Part shown: positions 1 through 10,538 of the stretch, piece by piece
How the letters are laid out: each line of letters opens with the position of its first letter
Position numbering within the stretch: the first letter of the stretch is position 1
DNA from: Hamiltosporidium tvaerminnensis
Lineage: Eukaryota > Microsporidia > Dubosqiidae
Reading direction: 5' to 3'
Length of the DNA stretch: 64,000 bases
Assembly (NCBI GenBank): GCA_022605425.2
Contig: CM061249.1
Span: forward strand, 620,001 to 684,000
Notes under the pieces: model-generated
Database searches by the model: none
The model's input: only the letters and a program-made list of their open reading frames with translations
What the model was told of the DNA's origin: nothing
Position numbers and translations under genes: made by a program

Positions 1-1488
1 TTAAATCGTAAGATAGTCAAGCAACGGCGCTGAAAAAGAAAATAGAGCAACATAAAATTGCTTTATTTATCAATTATTCATACTCAATTATATATTTCGA
101 ATCGCAAATTTAAATATAAAAAACTATCAGACTAAAATAAAAGATTCCGAGAAGTAAATTAAAATTATAAGAAGCTTCGATTGAAATTGCCGATCAATTG
201 TTGTATTAGTTATTTCTGGATCTCACTCGTCGTATATTCAGTTATTATGCCGGTTTTAATATCTTTTAGCAATTGTAACAAAATTTTGGCTCAAAATTTA
301 CTCTGGTTTATAAAACAAAATAAAACATAAGATAAATCAAATTAGCTTTTAAAGTCAGAAAAGTTTATAAACTAGTAATTGTATTCTTACATACATGAAA
401 TATCATCTTTAAAAGATGTGTGAACAAGATATACTCATCCAACAAAATAAAACAATCTAATGTTCTAGAGGAAATCATCTAACGAATTGCTTTACTTAAT
501 TGTTTTAGATAAAAATTTTGAAATGATATTAGAAACATATTCCATTCCCAGAGGCACAAGGTGAGTAAAAGAACAATCGGAGTTAAACTATGAGAAGGTA
601 TTATAGCATGCAAACTGAACTTATTGAAACCGATTATAAAAATAAGCATTATAGAAATGTGTGTTTCATCTAGAAGTAGACAACACACAATGAAACGATG
701 CATATTTGAAATATCTGCTATGTATAAGTATGATACTTATACATTCATATTCACTTATAAATATTAAAAAAAACCCATGGGCTTCTTGATCCATCTAGCT
801 TTAAATTTATGATTTTACATTTCTTTTGAAATAAGTATAATTTGTCAGAAGGATCTTCTTGATATTCTAAAAATCAGCAGTTTAGAAATTACACCACTAG
901 ACGATTGATTATCTAAGGCCCAGACATTTCCAAAAAAAAGCATATAATCGATAATTTCGATATGAATCAATAGCTGCATGCCGAACGTGTAACATTGATT
1001 CCAAAAATGTGATATATTGTTAAATACAAATTAAAAACAAGTTTCTCTTGCCGAAATTCAACTCATTGTCATGAGAGATATAAAAAATATTAAAAAAAAG
1101 GCTCTAATGAATTACCGATGCCCAAAAAGAAGCAAACTTTCTTTTGATGATTTAAGCTTATGTAACTGAGCCCAAGACCTTTTATATTGCGAATAATCCA
1201 TAATGTATTTTAATCATATGTTTTTGAAACATATATCACGATAATCGAATTGGCGAGATAAAATTAAAAATGCTTACAGTGAAATCCTGGATAATCCCGC
1301 TGTAAAAAAATTCAAGAGGAACCGCGATGAAATAAAGATTTTGTATTTTTTACTTGAATTGCATAGGATCCTTCAATCCCTCTGTTTTAAAAAAAAATTA
1401 TAATGAAGCAATACTTAACAAAAACTGTGTCGCAATCATTTGTAATTTTTTATGTCTTCAGTTTTCAGATGCACTTCTTTACATAAAT
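1..1488. other. AT-rich spacer, no gene recognised
   Basis: All frames are broken by frequent stops and I recognise no protein motif, RNA gene or repeat. It ends at the left target-site duplication of the 730-bp element. Confidence 0.6.
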
Positions 1489-1500
1489 TGTATCTAGCTA
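1489..1500. repeat. Target-site duplication, left, 730-bp copy 1
   Basis: TGTATCTAGCTA is identical to 2233-2244 on the other side of the element. Confidence 0.85.
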
Positions 1501-2232
1501 GACTTTATTTAAACGTATCACATCTTTTTAAAATAGTAGCAAGTGTTATATTTGTTTTTTTGACATTTTCGCAGTTCTAGGTTTAACATAAATGACTGCT
1601 ACTCCAAAACTCCATCAGTAACCCCTGCGATACCTACGTCACAAAGCCTTTCATCTACCAGGTGTGTAGAACCTAATTAATAGGCGAGGCAGTTGCCCGG
1701 AGTTCGTTAATGTCCGTTGCATGGAGTGTGATCGAAGGCCGAAGCCCCCCCTGGGCTCCCCCAAGACTATGCAGCATTCCCACTAACTCTACACTTTCTG
1801 AACCCAATAAACTTCTAGCTAAGATATATTTCAGAGATTTATATAGGGTCCACCTAGACAGTGCAATGTCATACCAACAGGTATAACCTGCTACTTAGCT
1901 TTCCTGGCTTTAAATGGTTTTTTGTTTTGTATCTCCCAGGCGCTAAGTCTTCTAACCCGAGTGAGCAGGGCTAGGTTTCCATGCTTTTACATGGCAATTA
2001 TCTACATGTTCAGCTGCGGTCTGCAATCTGGTTACATAAAAAGCTACAAATAAATTTGTAGAAAAAGTTTTCCATTTCTTAGACCTCTCCTCTTCATAAC
2101 AACTCCCATGGAACAACCGAAGATGTAGTGTGATTGTATTCCCACCAAAAATCTAAACAATGATCTTCACACCAGTTTTACACACTCATTGCCAAGCAGA
2201 AAGTTTTTTATGGGGTTATCCTCCCTCCACAA
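1501..2232 (-). mobile_element. 730-bp SINE-like element, copy 1, with target-site duplication
   Basis: Read on the minus strand, it starts with GTGGAGGGAGGATAACC and ends with GATGTGATACGTTTAAATAAAGTC. The same two ends recur in the other copies, near 22.9, 39.7, 42.6 (reverse), 46.9, 50.8 and 63.1 kb. The perfect 12-bp repeat TGTATCTAGCTA flanks it at 1489-1500 and 2233-2244. No long open frame is shared between copies, so it is probably non-coding. It is richer in G+C than its surroundings and contains a conserved small hairpin (CCATG-loop-CATGG). The duplication length matches that of the R2-like LINE copies in this window, so mobilisation by target-primed reverse transcription is inferred. 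Confidence 0.85.
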
Positions 2233-2244
2233 TGTATCTAGCTA
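2233..2244. repeat. Target-site duplication, right, 730-bp copy 1
   Basis: TGTATCTAGCTA is identical to 1489-1500. Confidence 0.85.
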
Positions 2245-5200
2245 TAATTATAAATAAAGAAATTTTTTCTATCCCATAGCCTTTATCCTTAAAAAATATG
2301 ACCCAATCATGGTAATAAGTGTAAAATAACTGCTATTCTTATGAAAGATTTAAATAATAAGATAAGAGTGATATTTCGCAGATAGAATGAGATAGATAGC
2401 ATTTGGTTCATATGAAATGATAAAAGTCGGGCTTCTGTTAAGACTAAAGACCCCCTATTACCATTTAGATAGACCAAAAAAACCACATGTATGCGCCTAG
2501 TGAACATTTAATTTCGTTAATATTAAGTGAATAGCTAATGAATTTTTTCAGGAATTTCACTCCTTAAATTACGCAGTGCAGGTAGACACTTGGGGAACAT
2601 AAGATAACATATTTACTAAAGCGTATTTACGCCTCTGTTTGTTTCTATAAATAATTAAAAGCTGTCTAAAAAATGCAAGAGTGTGATATGAATATATGCC
2701 CTTGTAAATTTAGATTACCTTGAAGAAGTCTGAAATTTCAAAGGAGAATCTTCGGTTCATAAACCTGAAAATGAAAAAAATTCCCTTGTTAAAATTTATA
2801 AGCAAGTCTGTAAAACCAAACCTGAGTGATAATGAAAAATGCATACACGTGAAGTATTTTATCGAATTATACCTTCTTAACCTTGTTATATTGAATAGTT
2901 ACACCGGACGTCTAGCGCCCGCACAGATTATATTTTTTTATAAAGCGTCCGGTGCATATAATTACGCAAAGGATAAAAGATTATACCTACTATAGATGAT
3001 TTTTGAATACAGCAGTCTAAACAGCAATGTTATAGTACGACCTGGACATACTTACACCGACCTTTCGTTTATGAATCGGCAAATTAAATGTTTGAATAAC
3101 TACTAGTCGCGTTTTTTATTTATTAAAGTGTCAAAATGTGTACGTTTATTAACTATCGCGCCAATTTACTTTTGTTAGCGTTAACTATTATTTTAGACCA
3201 AAGGTAAATTAATTAAGTATCTGATTCAATCAAGGCAGCTTAACGTTTATATTTAATTTAAGTTCAAATAATTTGTTTAAGTTACACTTTTTATGGCTCG
3301 ATGAGAAATGCAAAAATTCTCTGATTCTATCACCAGATAATTTCAGGTTGGTGCCTCCAAACTATGTTCTAAGCAACAAAGACAAAAAAACACTATGTGT
3401 TTGTGTTCCGAGACAGATTAAAATAGAACCGGATAATAAAGAATCATGTTAAAGATAGTATCAATTACAAATCTAAGAAAGCGAGTACGAGCAAAACAAT
3501 TTATAGCTATAGAATCAAAAAAAAGAAATATTTATTCAACTCTTGATTAAATTTCATGAACAATTGTTCGGGCATGATGTCTGCTGTTTTTTTGTCTCTA
3601 CCGTGATTAAAAAACATGCAAAACTTTAAATGATTGTTGTTAAAAGAACCAAAATCCGAGAGCTGTGCTATCTTGAAAGAATGCCAGAAAAGATATGTAC
3701 AAAAAAAGTGTACAAAAGCAACCCGAAGGTCGACAATTTACCAATCGCCTGAAAATTAGTTGGCTGGTTGCCGTTAAAAAATATCTGATAACCTTGGTAT
3801 GACGAAAGTAAAGAGAGACACAAAATCGTGAAAGGTGGGAGTTAATAGTAAATGAGCCCTGGGCTTTTTATAGGCAGTAATGTGATTGAATTTATAATAA
3901 AACAACGGCTAATATATAGGAAAACTTAGAATCTGCTTTATTCCTGTGCACTATGTTGAAAATAATAAAAAGGGTCTAAATAATATGGAATATGCTTTGC
4001 TAAAAACACAGAAAAGATAGAATCTTCAAATTTTCAAAGATATATTTCCAGGCAAAAACTAAATATAAAATATTCTGAAAGATTTAGGCTTAGTCTTAAT
4101 GAGAAGAAACTTAAATAGATCAGCTCACCTAGCAATGTTTAGTAATCATTGCTTATAGAATAATGTCAAAAAGAAACGATCGGGCTATCTGCATTGGAGG
4201 AAACTTATGAAGATAGTTTTCTAATTTGCAACTTAAATGCACTCGCAGGAAAGAAATCGATCTTTTTAAAAAAATTTCTGTGCGAATGGAGGGTTCTCTT
4301 AGATACCGAAAGAGAAAATCTTTTCTTTCTACTTAAATAATTAAATATTCTAATTATAGGTTTCTAGCATTCTAAACGGGAAAGTTTAATACTTAAATAC
4401 TACTTTCAAGCTGCTATAAATATTAAAATATTGCTATAAGATCGATGGATTAAATATCTGTTTGTGTTTTAAATAACAAAAATTTTCAGAAATATTTACT
4501 GAAGTTTATACTATGTATAATGACCTACTATTTACAACTGCATCTGATGGCTAAGTCATAGAAACTCTCTTCATGTGTTCGTTGTTCTGTGTTTATATGA
4601 AATTATAATTTTTTCATATATTGAAAAGATTTAATAACAATTAAATCGGTTTACTGTATCGAGCAGCTTTTTGGTTGTATCTTTTTTGTACATGTTTGTG
4701 ATTGCCCAAAAATGAATGCCATTGAGAATTACAAATTGGCAAAAGTATTTGTTTTCGTGTGTGATTTACCGATTTACAAGAGCCATCGAAGCTAAGTAAC
4801 AAATTTAAAATTGTGGTATTAGTTTTAATGATGAATCTTAACTTCATATCTAGAATCACTTGAAAACTTAATCAAATTATATAGAGAATCAAAATTTCTG
4901 CTTCCACTCTGCAGTCAATAAACTGATTCCATTCAGGATCTAATTAATTCATAGATTTTAGAAATATAAAAAGTAATTTCATGACAAACCGAACCTATGA
5001 AATAAACTTGATTTGATATTTATGAGTGGCTGAATTTGGAAAGTTTAAAGCTGCGATTTCGATTTTCAATACAGTTCTATCTTGAACCAAAAATTTGTCG
5101 ATCTTTGATATTTCATCAAGTATTAGAAACAGATAGATTTTTTAAGGGTTATTAAAAAATACAGAACGATATAATTAAGGACGGGAATACAACACTCGAA

Positions 5201-5374
5201 TCCATAATTATTTGAAAATATTAGCGATGGTAATTTTAACCATAAGCACTCCTAGGCAGCTTAACAGTTGTTATTTTTGCAAAGAATGATATTTAATATT
5301 TTAAAAGAAATAGATTGGCTGATAAATATTGATGAATGTTGTGTTTCTGATATGAAGAAGTATAAATTTAATGG
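2245..5374. other. AT-rich spacer with one GC-rich hairpin
   Basis: No convincing coding region. Open frames here are short, lack ATG starts and have no motifs. The only structure I noticed is the hairpin at 2902-2954. Confidence 0.55.
2902..2954. repeat. Inverted repeat (9-bp GC-rich arms)
   Basis: CACCGGACG at 2902-2910 is the exact reverse complement of CGTCCGGTG at 2946-2954, with a 35-nt spacer that is itself partly GC-rich. This stands out in an otherwise AT-rich stretch. It could be the relic end of an element or a stem-loop RNA; function unknown. Confidence 0.6.
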
Positions 5375-5463
5375 AGTTTAAACTTTCGATGAAGGTCGAG
5401 GGAAAATGAAAATTTTTTAGGGGTTAAAAATATCTTTTATTTTACCCCTTTTTTGTTAATTTA
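5375..5463 (+). repeat. Left terminal inverted repeat of the Merlin-like element
   Basis: Matches the reverse complement of 6437-6526 over most of its length, starting AG-TTTAAACTTT-GATGAAG and continuing into GAGGGAAAATGAAAATTT. It also has an internal AGGGGT...ACCCCT fold-back. Confidence 0.75.
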
Positions 5464-5739
5464 CAATAAAAAAATTAAAAATTACAAAATATATACGATC
5501 TTAATGAATATTTAAATTTTCTATTTATACGATACTTGTTAACAGTGGAGAACTATTTATCAAAATTTTCAAAATTGCAAATAAAAAATGACAGTGGCTT
5601 AGAGGAGAATTTTTTCTATTAGAGCAATACGATTTGGTTAAATTATGCTTTGTTTGCAATAGAACCCAAACTGCTTAATTCTTTCTTTAGGAAGGATTCG
5701 TTTCCGCTGTACTTTTTGTTATAAAAAAAATGAATATTG

Positions 5740-6442
5740 CATGGTGCAATTGAAAACTTCAAAATTGGAATTCAAGTTGTAATTAATATCATACTAGGAT
5801 ATACCTTTGAATCGCCATATGATACCATCAGAGCAAAGCATGTTTTTTCAGATGCAACTATAGCAAACTCTTTTAAAGACTCGAGATTATTGATGCAAAA
5901 CAATTGCTTCAATTTCTTTAAAAACCTCGGGGGATCCGGAGAAATAGTTGAAACAGAAGAAACGGTTATAGGCAAAAGAAAATATAATTGTGTCGGCTTC
6001 TAGCCAAAAATGAGTTTTCATAGCTATTTAGAGAACGACAAAAAGGTTCTATGTGAAAATTTTCCAAATAAAACGTTGGGTGTTTTGAAAAATGCTGTAT
6101 ATAATTCTATCTCTACATGGTGTAAAGTATATTCGATGAACATCCTTCATACCTAGCAATATTTAGAGAAACTCAAGATTTTTCTTATAATTGTGTAAAC
6201 CATTCAGCAAATTTTGTATCAGAATCGGGTATCATATAAACATAATCGAAAATTTATGGTCGAAATTCACAAGGCTTAAAACAAAATATAATTTTAACAA
6301 AAAGCCTAAGTTGAATAATTACATTTACGAATATATTTTCAGAAAGAATTGTCCACATAAACTCGATGTGCACTGTTTTTTAAATTATTGGAACTTTTTA
6401 TTAAATAAAGTGGAAATAATTTTAAAGGATTTTATTAAATAA
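5740..6442 (+). pseudogene. Broken ISXO2-like (Merlin) transposase
   Basis: Translating 5740-6000 gives a segment with GGSGEIVETEETVIGKRKYN just before a stop. That is the typical ISXO2-domain signature around the first catalytic acidic residue (normally GG-GKIVEIDE---GKRKYN). After frameshifts, about 6170-6200 reads as a VNHS-NFV piece. Then 6220-6340 gives HINIIENLWSKFTRLKTKYN and a YIYEYIFRKN tail, matching the C-terminal HTN-IE-LW region of the family, where the last catalytic Glu lies. Stops and frameshifts separate the pieces and no intact start is visible. Family assignment rests on recognised motifs; no search was run. Confidence 0.75.
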
Positions 6443-6526
6443 AAATCAAATTGATAAAAAGGGGTAAAAAATTTTCCGCCTAACAAATTTTCATTTTCCC
6501 TCTGGTCTTCATCAAAAGTTCAACCT
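6437..6526 (-). repeat. Right terminal inverted repeat of the Merlin-like element
   Basis: Reverse complement resembles 5375-5463. The best block is AGGGAAAATGAAAATTT, followed inward by TTTTTACCCCTTTTT. Confidence 0.75.
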
Positions 6527-7943
6527 ATTTGGATTTTTTATCTAATTTAGAATCCCAAAAATCGGATTATATGGTATTGTTTTTCTTAGAGACATATTTC
6601 GCACGACTTAGGTTTATAACTTGTCATTTTAGAATTATATGTTTTGATCTAAGGTTTCTAAGAATAATAACAAAAAAATCTTTCCAAAAAATTTTTCTCC
6701 CGTTAAACTTGTTGAGTCGGCAGCATCTCAATAAATATTTGTGTAAATTTTTCGAGCAATAGCATGAGAAGGATGATCATTTTGACATATTTAATTACAG
6801 GATAGAAACAAATTTGAAAATAATTAACAGATTCAGAAGCCCTTCATAAATATTATAACCAAAGATTACACAGACCTAAACATATGAAGCTATTTGGCGT
6901 TTAAAATTGCTTGGACTATCTTGATAAAGAGATATTAATCCATAAAATGAAGCAAACATCTTTTATACTTAGAAGTAAAATATATTCTGTTAGAAAGAAG
7001 AAAAATTCTTTATTATAAAATTTGAAGAAATGGTGTTAAAAATGTTTATGACTATCTTAGACATGGAAAAGATTGTTGCTTTGTTGATTAGACTTCATTT
7101 AAATTGATATAAATATTATTTGCCATAAGCAATAAGAACTCATTTTGTTCAGAAATTATTTGAAACAGGTATGTAAAAACAATAAGAAACATTAGGATGA
7201 ATAGATTTTAAACTGTTATATTTTTAGACAAGCTATGTTTATTTCTAATAAAAGATTTTTGAATATGATACTTAATAATGCCCGTATCGCCTCATAAGAT
7301 TATCTTCTAATCATCTAACACAAATATAGAAGTCGGTTTATTACCAAATTAGTCTATTGTTATTTTTATGTATATATTGATGATCATCTTAATTATATTT
7401 TGGGAGTTATTTGAGTAATATACCGTAAAATTTACTTTAAAAGGTTTAAATATTGCTAGAAATATAAGTCAAAGATGGTTCATAGTTTCAAAAAGACACT
7501 TAAATTCATTTCAATTGATCACAAAATAAAATAAAAGTCAAATTGAATATTCAAATGTGTTAATAAACATCAAACATCGATTTTAAACAAAGATTCGTGA
7601 TATTCAAGATCGTACAACACTGTATACATATACCTCAACCAAGAAAAGATTTTGAGAAACCCTATTAAAAAATTTTAAATTTGGGATCTTGAGTGTGACT
7701 AAAATCGATATACGATTTAATTTATATAAGAATCAATTAAAACTTCGCAAATATACATAAGAAGAATACAGAATTTTAGTAACAAAAACATTTTTAGAAA
7801 TACTCAGTATTGCATAAATTCTATTTTTTAATTTTATACAAAAAGTTAAAGTTAAATTTCGAAACCCATTAATGCTTGCTGGGTTTTTTATCTAAAATAA
7901 ATGGACTATCTAAACATATTTTTTTTCTAGCATTTAAAATCCC
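6527..7943. other. AT-rich spacer, nothing recognised
   Basis: Only short stop-ridden frames without motifs. It ends at the target-site duplication of LINE copy A. Confidence 0.55.
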
Positions 7944-7956
7944 TTTATTCGATTAT
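7944..7956. repeat. Target-site duplication, left, LINE copy A
   Basis: TTTATTCGATTAT, identical to 9698-9710. Confidence 0.88.
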
Positions 7957-9697
7957 TTTTATTTTTATTTAATAAAATTCTGGGTTAAAATATTTTTTAC
8001 CATTTTTTACATGTTTTCTTCTACCTCTTTAACCACTTTTGTCTCTTCTTCCAAATCCGACTCTTCATTTATGTTATTGGTCGGTTCCTCTAAAGTGGTT
8101 CCTCCTTGTAAAATAAAGGGGGCTTTATATTTTGGTTTAAAATTTTTGGCACCATCTTCCTCTGTTTTCGCTTCTTTTAAAGGGGGTATTGGTTCCTCAT
8201 GCATCTCTGATCTCATAATAACACCCATTGACGCTCTCTCCCAGCTCTCTTCGGCATTTAGTCCTGACTCAAGTCCTCTTCGTCGATCAAAGGAAATAGT
8301 TTCGACTGTCTTTTTAAGTACTATAGACTGAATGTATGCTTCTACATTCATGGGTATTTCTAGTCTTTTAAGATGAGATTTATGGTATTTTGTCACAATA
8401 CCGTCCCAGGTCATCACATAAGGGATTATCTCAACACTACACTTATAAATAAGGCCCAACTCATTGGCTAGCAGGTCATACTTCCTAAGTTTTTCAGTTT
8501 CAACTATTTGAAGTGAATCTTGGGAAGTGATTCCTACTTCAATGAGTGTTATCTTATTCTTCTTCTTATCTAAAATAAATATGTCTGGTCTGTTATTCCG
8601 AATTTTAACATCAGTTTTAATTCTGGTGTCCACTCTTATCTCTGCATACTCATTATCAAGAATTTCTTGAACTGAGTGGCTCCTTATTCGTTTTGAAGAC
8701 TTAAACTTATATCTATTTAGAAGGAGAAGGTGTAGGCATCTAACCACTTCATTATGCCGTCTAGTGTAATCATGGCCTAGCATTTTTTCACATCTAGTTG
8801 CTAGATGATCCACAGTCTTACCAGACTTCCCGCAATGTTGACACACACCATCTGCTCCCCAGAATACATTTCTATCCTGGATATAGCAGAACACAGCTTC
8901 ATTTCGTGGCCTAATATTTCCTCTCTTTAGCCATCTTGAAGAGTCACTAACACTCACAAGCTCATTTTTCCTTGCATTATATAACTTTGAATGGAGTTTT
9001 CGTTTTTCTATTTCGTTATATAGTTTTGCAAGTTGAGCTTCTTCTAAACTTTTCTTAGTGACTTCTTCTGCCAACCTGTACTTTACTTTTAAGAAGCCTT
9101 TTATTAGTGCAAGATGGGTTTTATTATTATTCTCCACCTTGAGGATTGCTGCTCGTCTAGTTGATATTTCTTTACTTTTTTCCAGACAATCCAAGAGTTG
9201 CAGAAGCATATGTTCGCTTCGCAACTCAACACTATGTAGGCCTCTTCCAAGTTCTGTTCTAGGAAGATACAACCGCTCTTTACATCCTGGGCGGAGATGT
9301 ATCTTATTTTTAACCAACACCGCACGCACTGCATCATCTAACTTAGAGAAGTCAGCCGGTTCAAGTCGAAGTACTCCTATGTGGTAGTTGATTAACGATA
9401 TCGCATGTTGATTGATTGCAGAAAATAAATTTTTTGCATTTAATCTAGTGTGACAAAGTCTTTCAACTCTTGATATAAGTTTGCTCTGTACTTCTTCAAA
9501 TGAGCTACGTGTTGGGATTCCTCTGCTATCTTCTATTATTCCTAAATATTTGTAAACACTAACACCTTCTAGAAGAGTAGCAGTATCTTCACAACACGTA
9601 TCATTTGTGGCTGACTTCTCTTTGTTAATCTCTAAGCCAATCACCTCTAAAAATTCCTTTGCCTCGCCTGTCATAGCACTCAATGTGGAGCTGTCTT
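7957..9697 (-). mobile_element. R2-like LINE, copy A, 5'-truncated, with 13-bp TSD
   Basis: On the minus strand this copy begins abruptly just downstream of the reverse-transcriptase FIDD motif region (compare the longer copy at 60880) and runs to the family 3' end, CCCAGAATTTTATTAAATAAA, followed by a short A/T-rich tail. The 13-bp TTTATTCGATTAT is repeated at 7944-7956 and 9698-9710. Truncation at the 5' end, a constant 3' end and a short duplication are the classic outcome of target-primed reverse transcription. The sequence is close to copy C, so insertion is probably recent. Confidence 0.92.
8007..9683 (-). CDS. LINE polyprotein C-terminal fragment: CCHC motif and restriction-like endonuclease
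   Basis: An uninterrupted 558-residue frame covers the thumb and C-terminal half of an R2-type pol protein. Residues 281-298 hold C-x2-C-x8-H-x4-C (C281, C284, H293, C298), followed by the R2-like TRRHNEVV. Residues about 360-405 hold the PD-(D/E)-type endonuclease signature: RPDI at 365-368, IEVG with E382, then KLRKY. Polymerase motifs are missing because the copy is 5'-truncated, and its first ATG is only an internal Met. The C-terminus is an acidic, low-complexity tail. In R2 elements these parts bind and nick the target DNA. The frame is probably a passenger, not a host gene, although it is still open over its whole length. Confidence 0.85.
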   Translation of the reverse strand: MSAMTGEAKEFLEVIGLEINKEKSATNDTCCEDTATLLEGVSVYKYLGIIEDSRGIPTRSSFEEVQSKLISRVERLCHTRLNAKNLFSAINQHAISLINYHIGVLRLEPADFSKLDDAVRAVLVKNKIHLRPGCKERLYLPRTELGRGLHSVELRSEHMLLQLLDCLEKSKEISTRRAAILKVENNNKTHLALIKGFLKVKYRLAEEVTKKSLEEAQLAKLYNEIEKRKLHSKLYNARKNELVSVSDSSRWLKRGNIRPRNEAVFCYIQDRNVFWGADGVCQHCGKSGKTVDHLATRCEKMLGHDYTRRHNEVVRCLHLLLLNRYKFKSSKRIRSHSVQEILDNEYAEIRVDTRIKTDVKIRNNRPDIFILDKKKNKITLIEVGITSQDSLQIVETEKLRKYDLLANELGLIYKCSVEIIPYVMTWDGIVTKYHKSHLKRLEIPMNVEAYIQSIVLKKTVETISFDRRRGLESGLNAEESWERASMGVIMRSEMHEEPIPPLKEAKTEEDGAKNFKPKYKAPFILQGGTTLEEPTNNINEESDLEEETKVVKEVEENM

Positions 9698-9710
9698 TTT
9701 ATTCGATTAT
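9698..9710. repeat. Target-site duplication, right, LINE copy A
   Basis: TTTATTCGATTAT, identical to 7944-7956. Confidence 0.88.
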
Positions 9711-10265
9711 ATATTTAAATTAAATTTTTTATTTAAAAATTAAAAATAGATTACTCTGGATTATATAATTTATTTTATCCAAAAACCATTTATATTTTTT
9801 GAAATATTAGCTAGTCTAATTCATAGATAACAAAATCCATATTTTTAAAAACAAAGCATTTTTTTAAAAAAAGTACTAAAAATATTATAGGCAATAAAAA
9901 TGTGGATTTTTTAAAATTCAAATTTTAAGTCTTAAGTTTTAAATGAGTATTAGAGGCGGCTAATATTATTTTATGAATTATGCCTTTAATTAGCATCCAG
10001 ACTCTAATTATTTTTGAAATATAATTAGTCTCTTTTGTTTGTAAAATTCTAGAATGATAAGAACAAAAGAATAAAATATTCAAAATATATAAAAAGTCAA
10101 TAATTTTTGTTACTCAAACTCTAGTATAAGGAAGCTGTTTCTAAAGCTTAAGTTTCTCCTCAGATAGTCTTAAAAAAATTCTAAACATAGATCAAATTTA
10201 CCAAAAAAATAAAAATAAAAAGCGTAGAACTCAAAATTATGGGAAATTTATTTTTATCAACATCA
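9711..10265. other. Spacer between LINE copy A and the small gene
   Basis: Very AT-rich with homopolymer runs; no gene or motif recognised. Confidence 0.6.
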
Positions 10266-10538
10266 TCATATTGAAGAAGGTTTGCGTAGATCTTTTAGTG
10301 TTCTCTTAAGTTCCGTATTTTCGACTTCGAACTCTTTTGGTTGCACACTTCCAAAGGATTCATCAAAAGAAACATATCTTACGCTACTTAGAATACGATC
10401 TATTTCCCCGTTTAGATGCTCAAAATTCTTCCATTTCGTCAAAACCACCTCCATCTCTTCATATGAATATGTTTCGCTGTTATTTAGTCTTTTTTTAATT
10501 ACTTTCTGAAATCTTTCTATTTCTTCTATCAATGACAT
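10266..10538 (-). CDS. Small charged, probably helical protein of unknown function
   Basis: The frame encodes 90 residues starting MSLIEEIERFQK at the ATG at 10538. The same frame extends four codons upstream only through a TTG, so I take the ATG. The product is rich in Glu, Lys and Leu, predicted helical, with a possible coiled coil at both ends (EEIERFQKVIKKRL near the N-terminus, ENTELKRTLKDLRK near the C-terminus). There is no signal peptide or membrane segment. The frame has more codon variety than the neighbouring spacers, which supports real coding. I do not recognise the family. Small subunits of kinetochore, Mediator or tethering complexes have this size and helical character, but nothing specific supports such a role. 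Confidence 0.6.
   Translation of the reverse strand: MSLIEEIERFQKVIKKRLNNSETYSYEEMEVVLTKWKNFEHLNGEIDRILSSVRYVSFDESFGSVQPKEFEVENTELKRTLKDLRKPSSI

Larger units (their letters stand above)
5375..6526 (+). mobile_element. Degenerate Merlin/ISXO2-like DNA transposon with long TIRs
   Basis: Two ends, about 5375-5463 and 6437-6526, are imperfect inverted repeats. Both contain, reading inward, GAGGGAAAATGAAAATTT and further in TTTTACCCCTTTTT. Between them lies a broken transposase frame recognisable as the ISXO2/IS1595-type DDE domain, the relatives of which in eukaryotes are called Merlin. Length (about 1.15 kb) suits a single-gene Merlin element. The target-site duplication could not be fixed, because the outer few bases of the two ends have diverged. 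The copy is dead. Confidence 0.8.

Noticed and set aside
1501-2232. Solo LTR interpretation of the 730-bp element
   Set aside because: Duplications are 12-13 bp and variable, whereas LTR elements make fixed 4-6 bp ones. Ends are not TG...CA, and no internal LTR-element region was found between copies.
7876-8331. Plus-strand 151-codon frame rich in Ser and Phe
   Set aside because: Antisense to the acidic C-terminal tail of the LINE protein; the same antisense frame appears at 46346-46606 and 62234-62554.
9058-9387. Plus-strand 109-codon frame inside LINE copy A
   Set aside because: It is the complement of the conserved pol frame and recurs as a complement in copy C, so it is a shadow.
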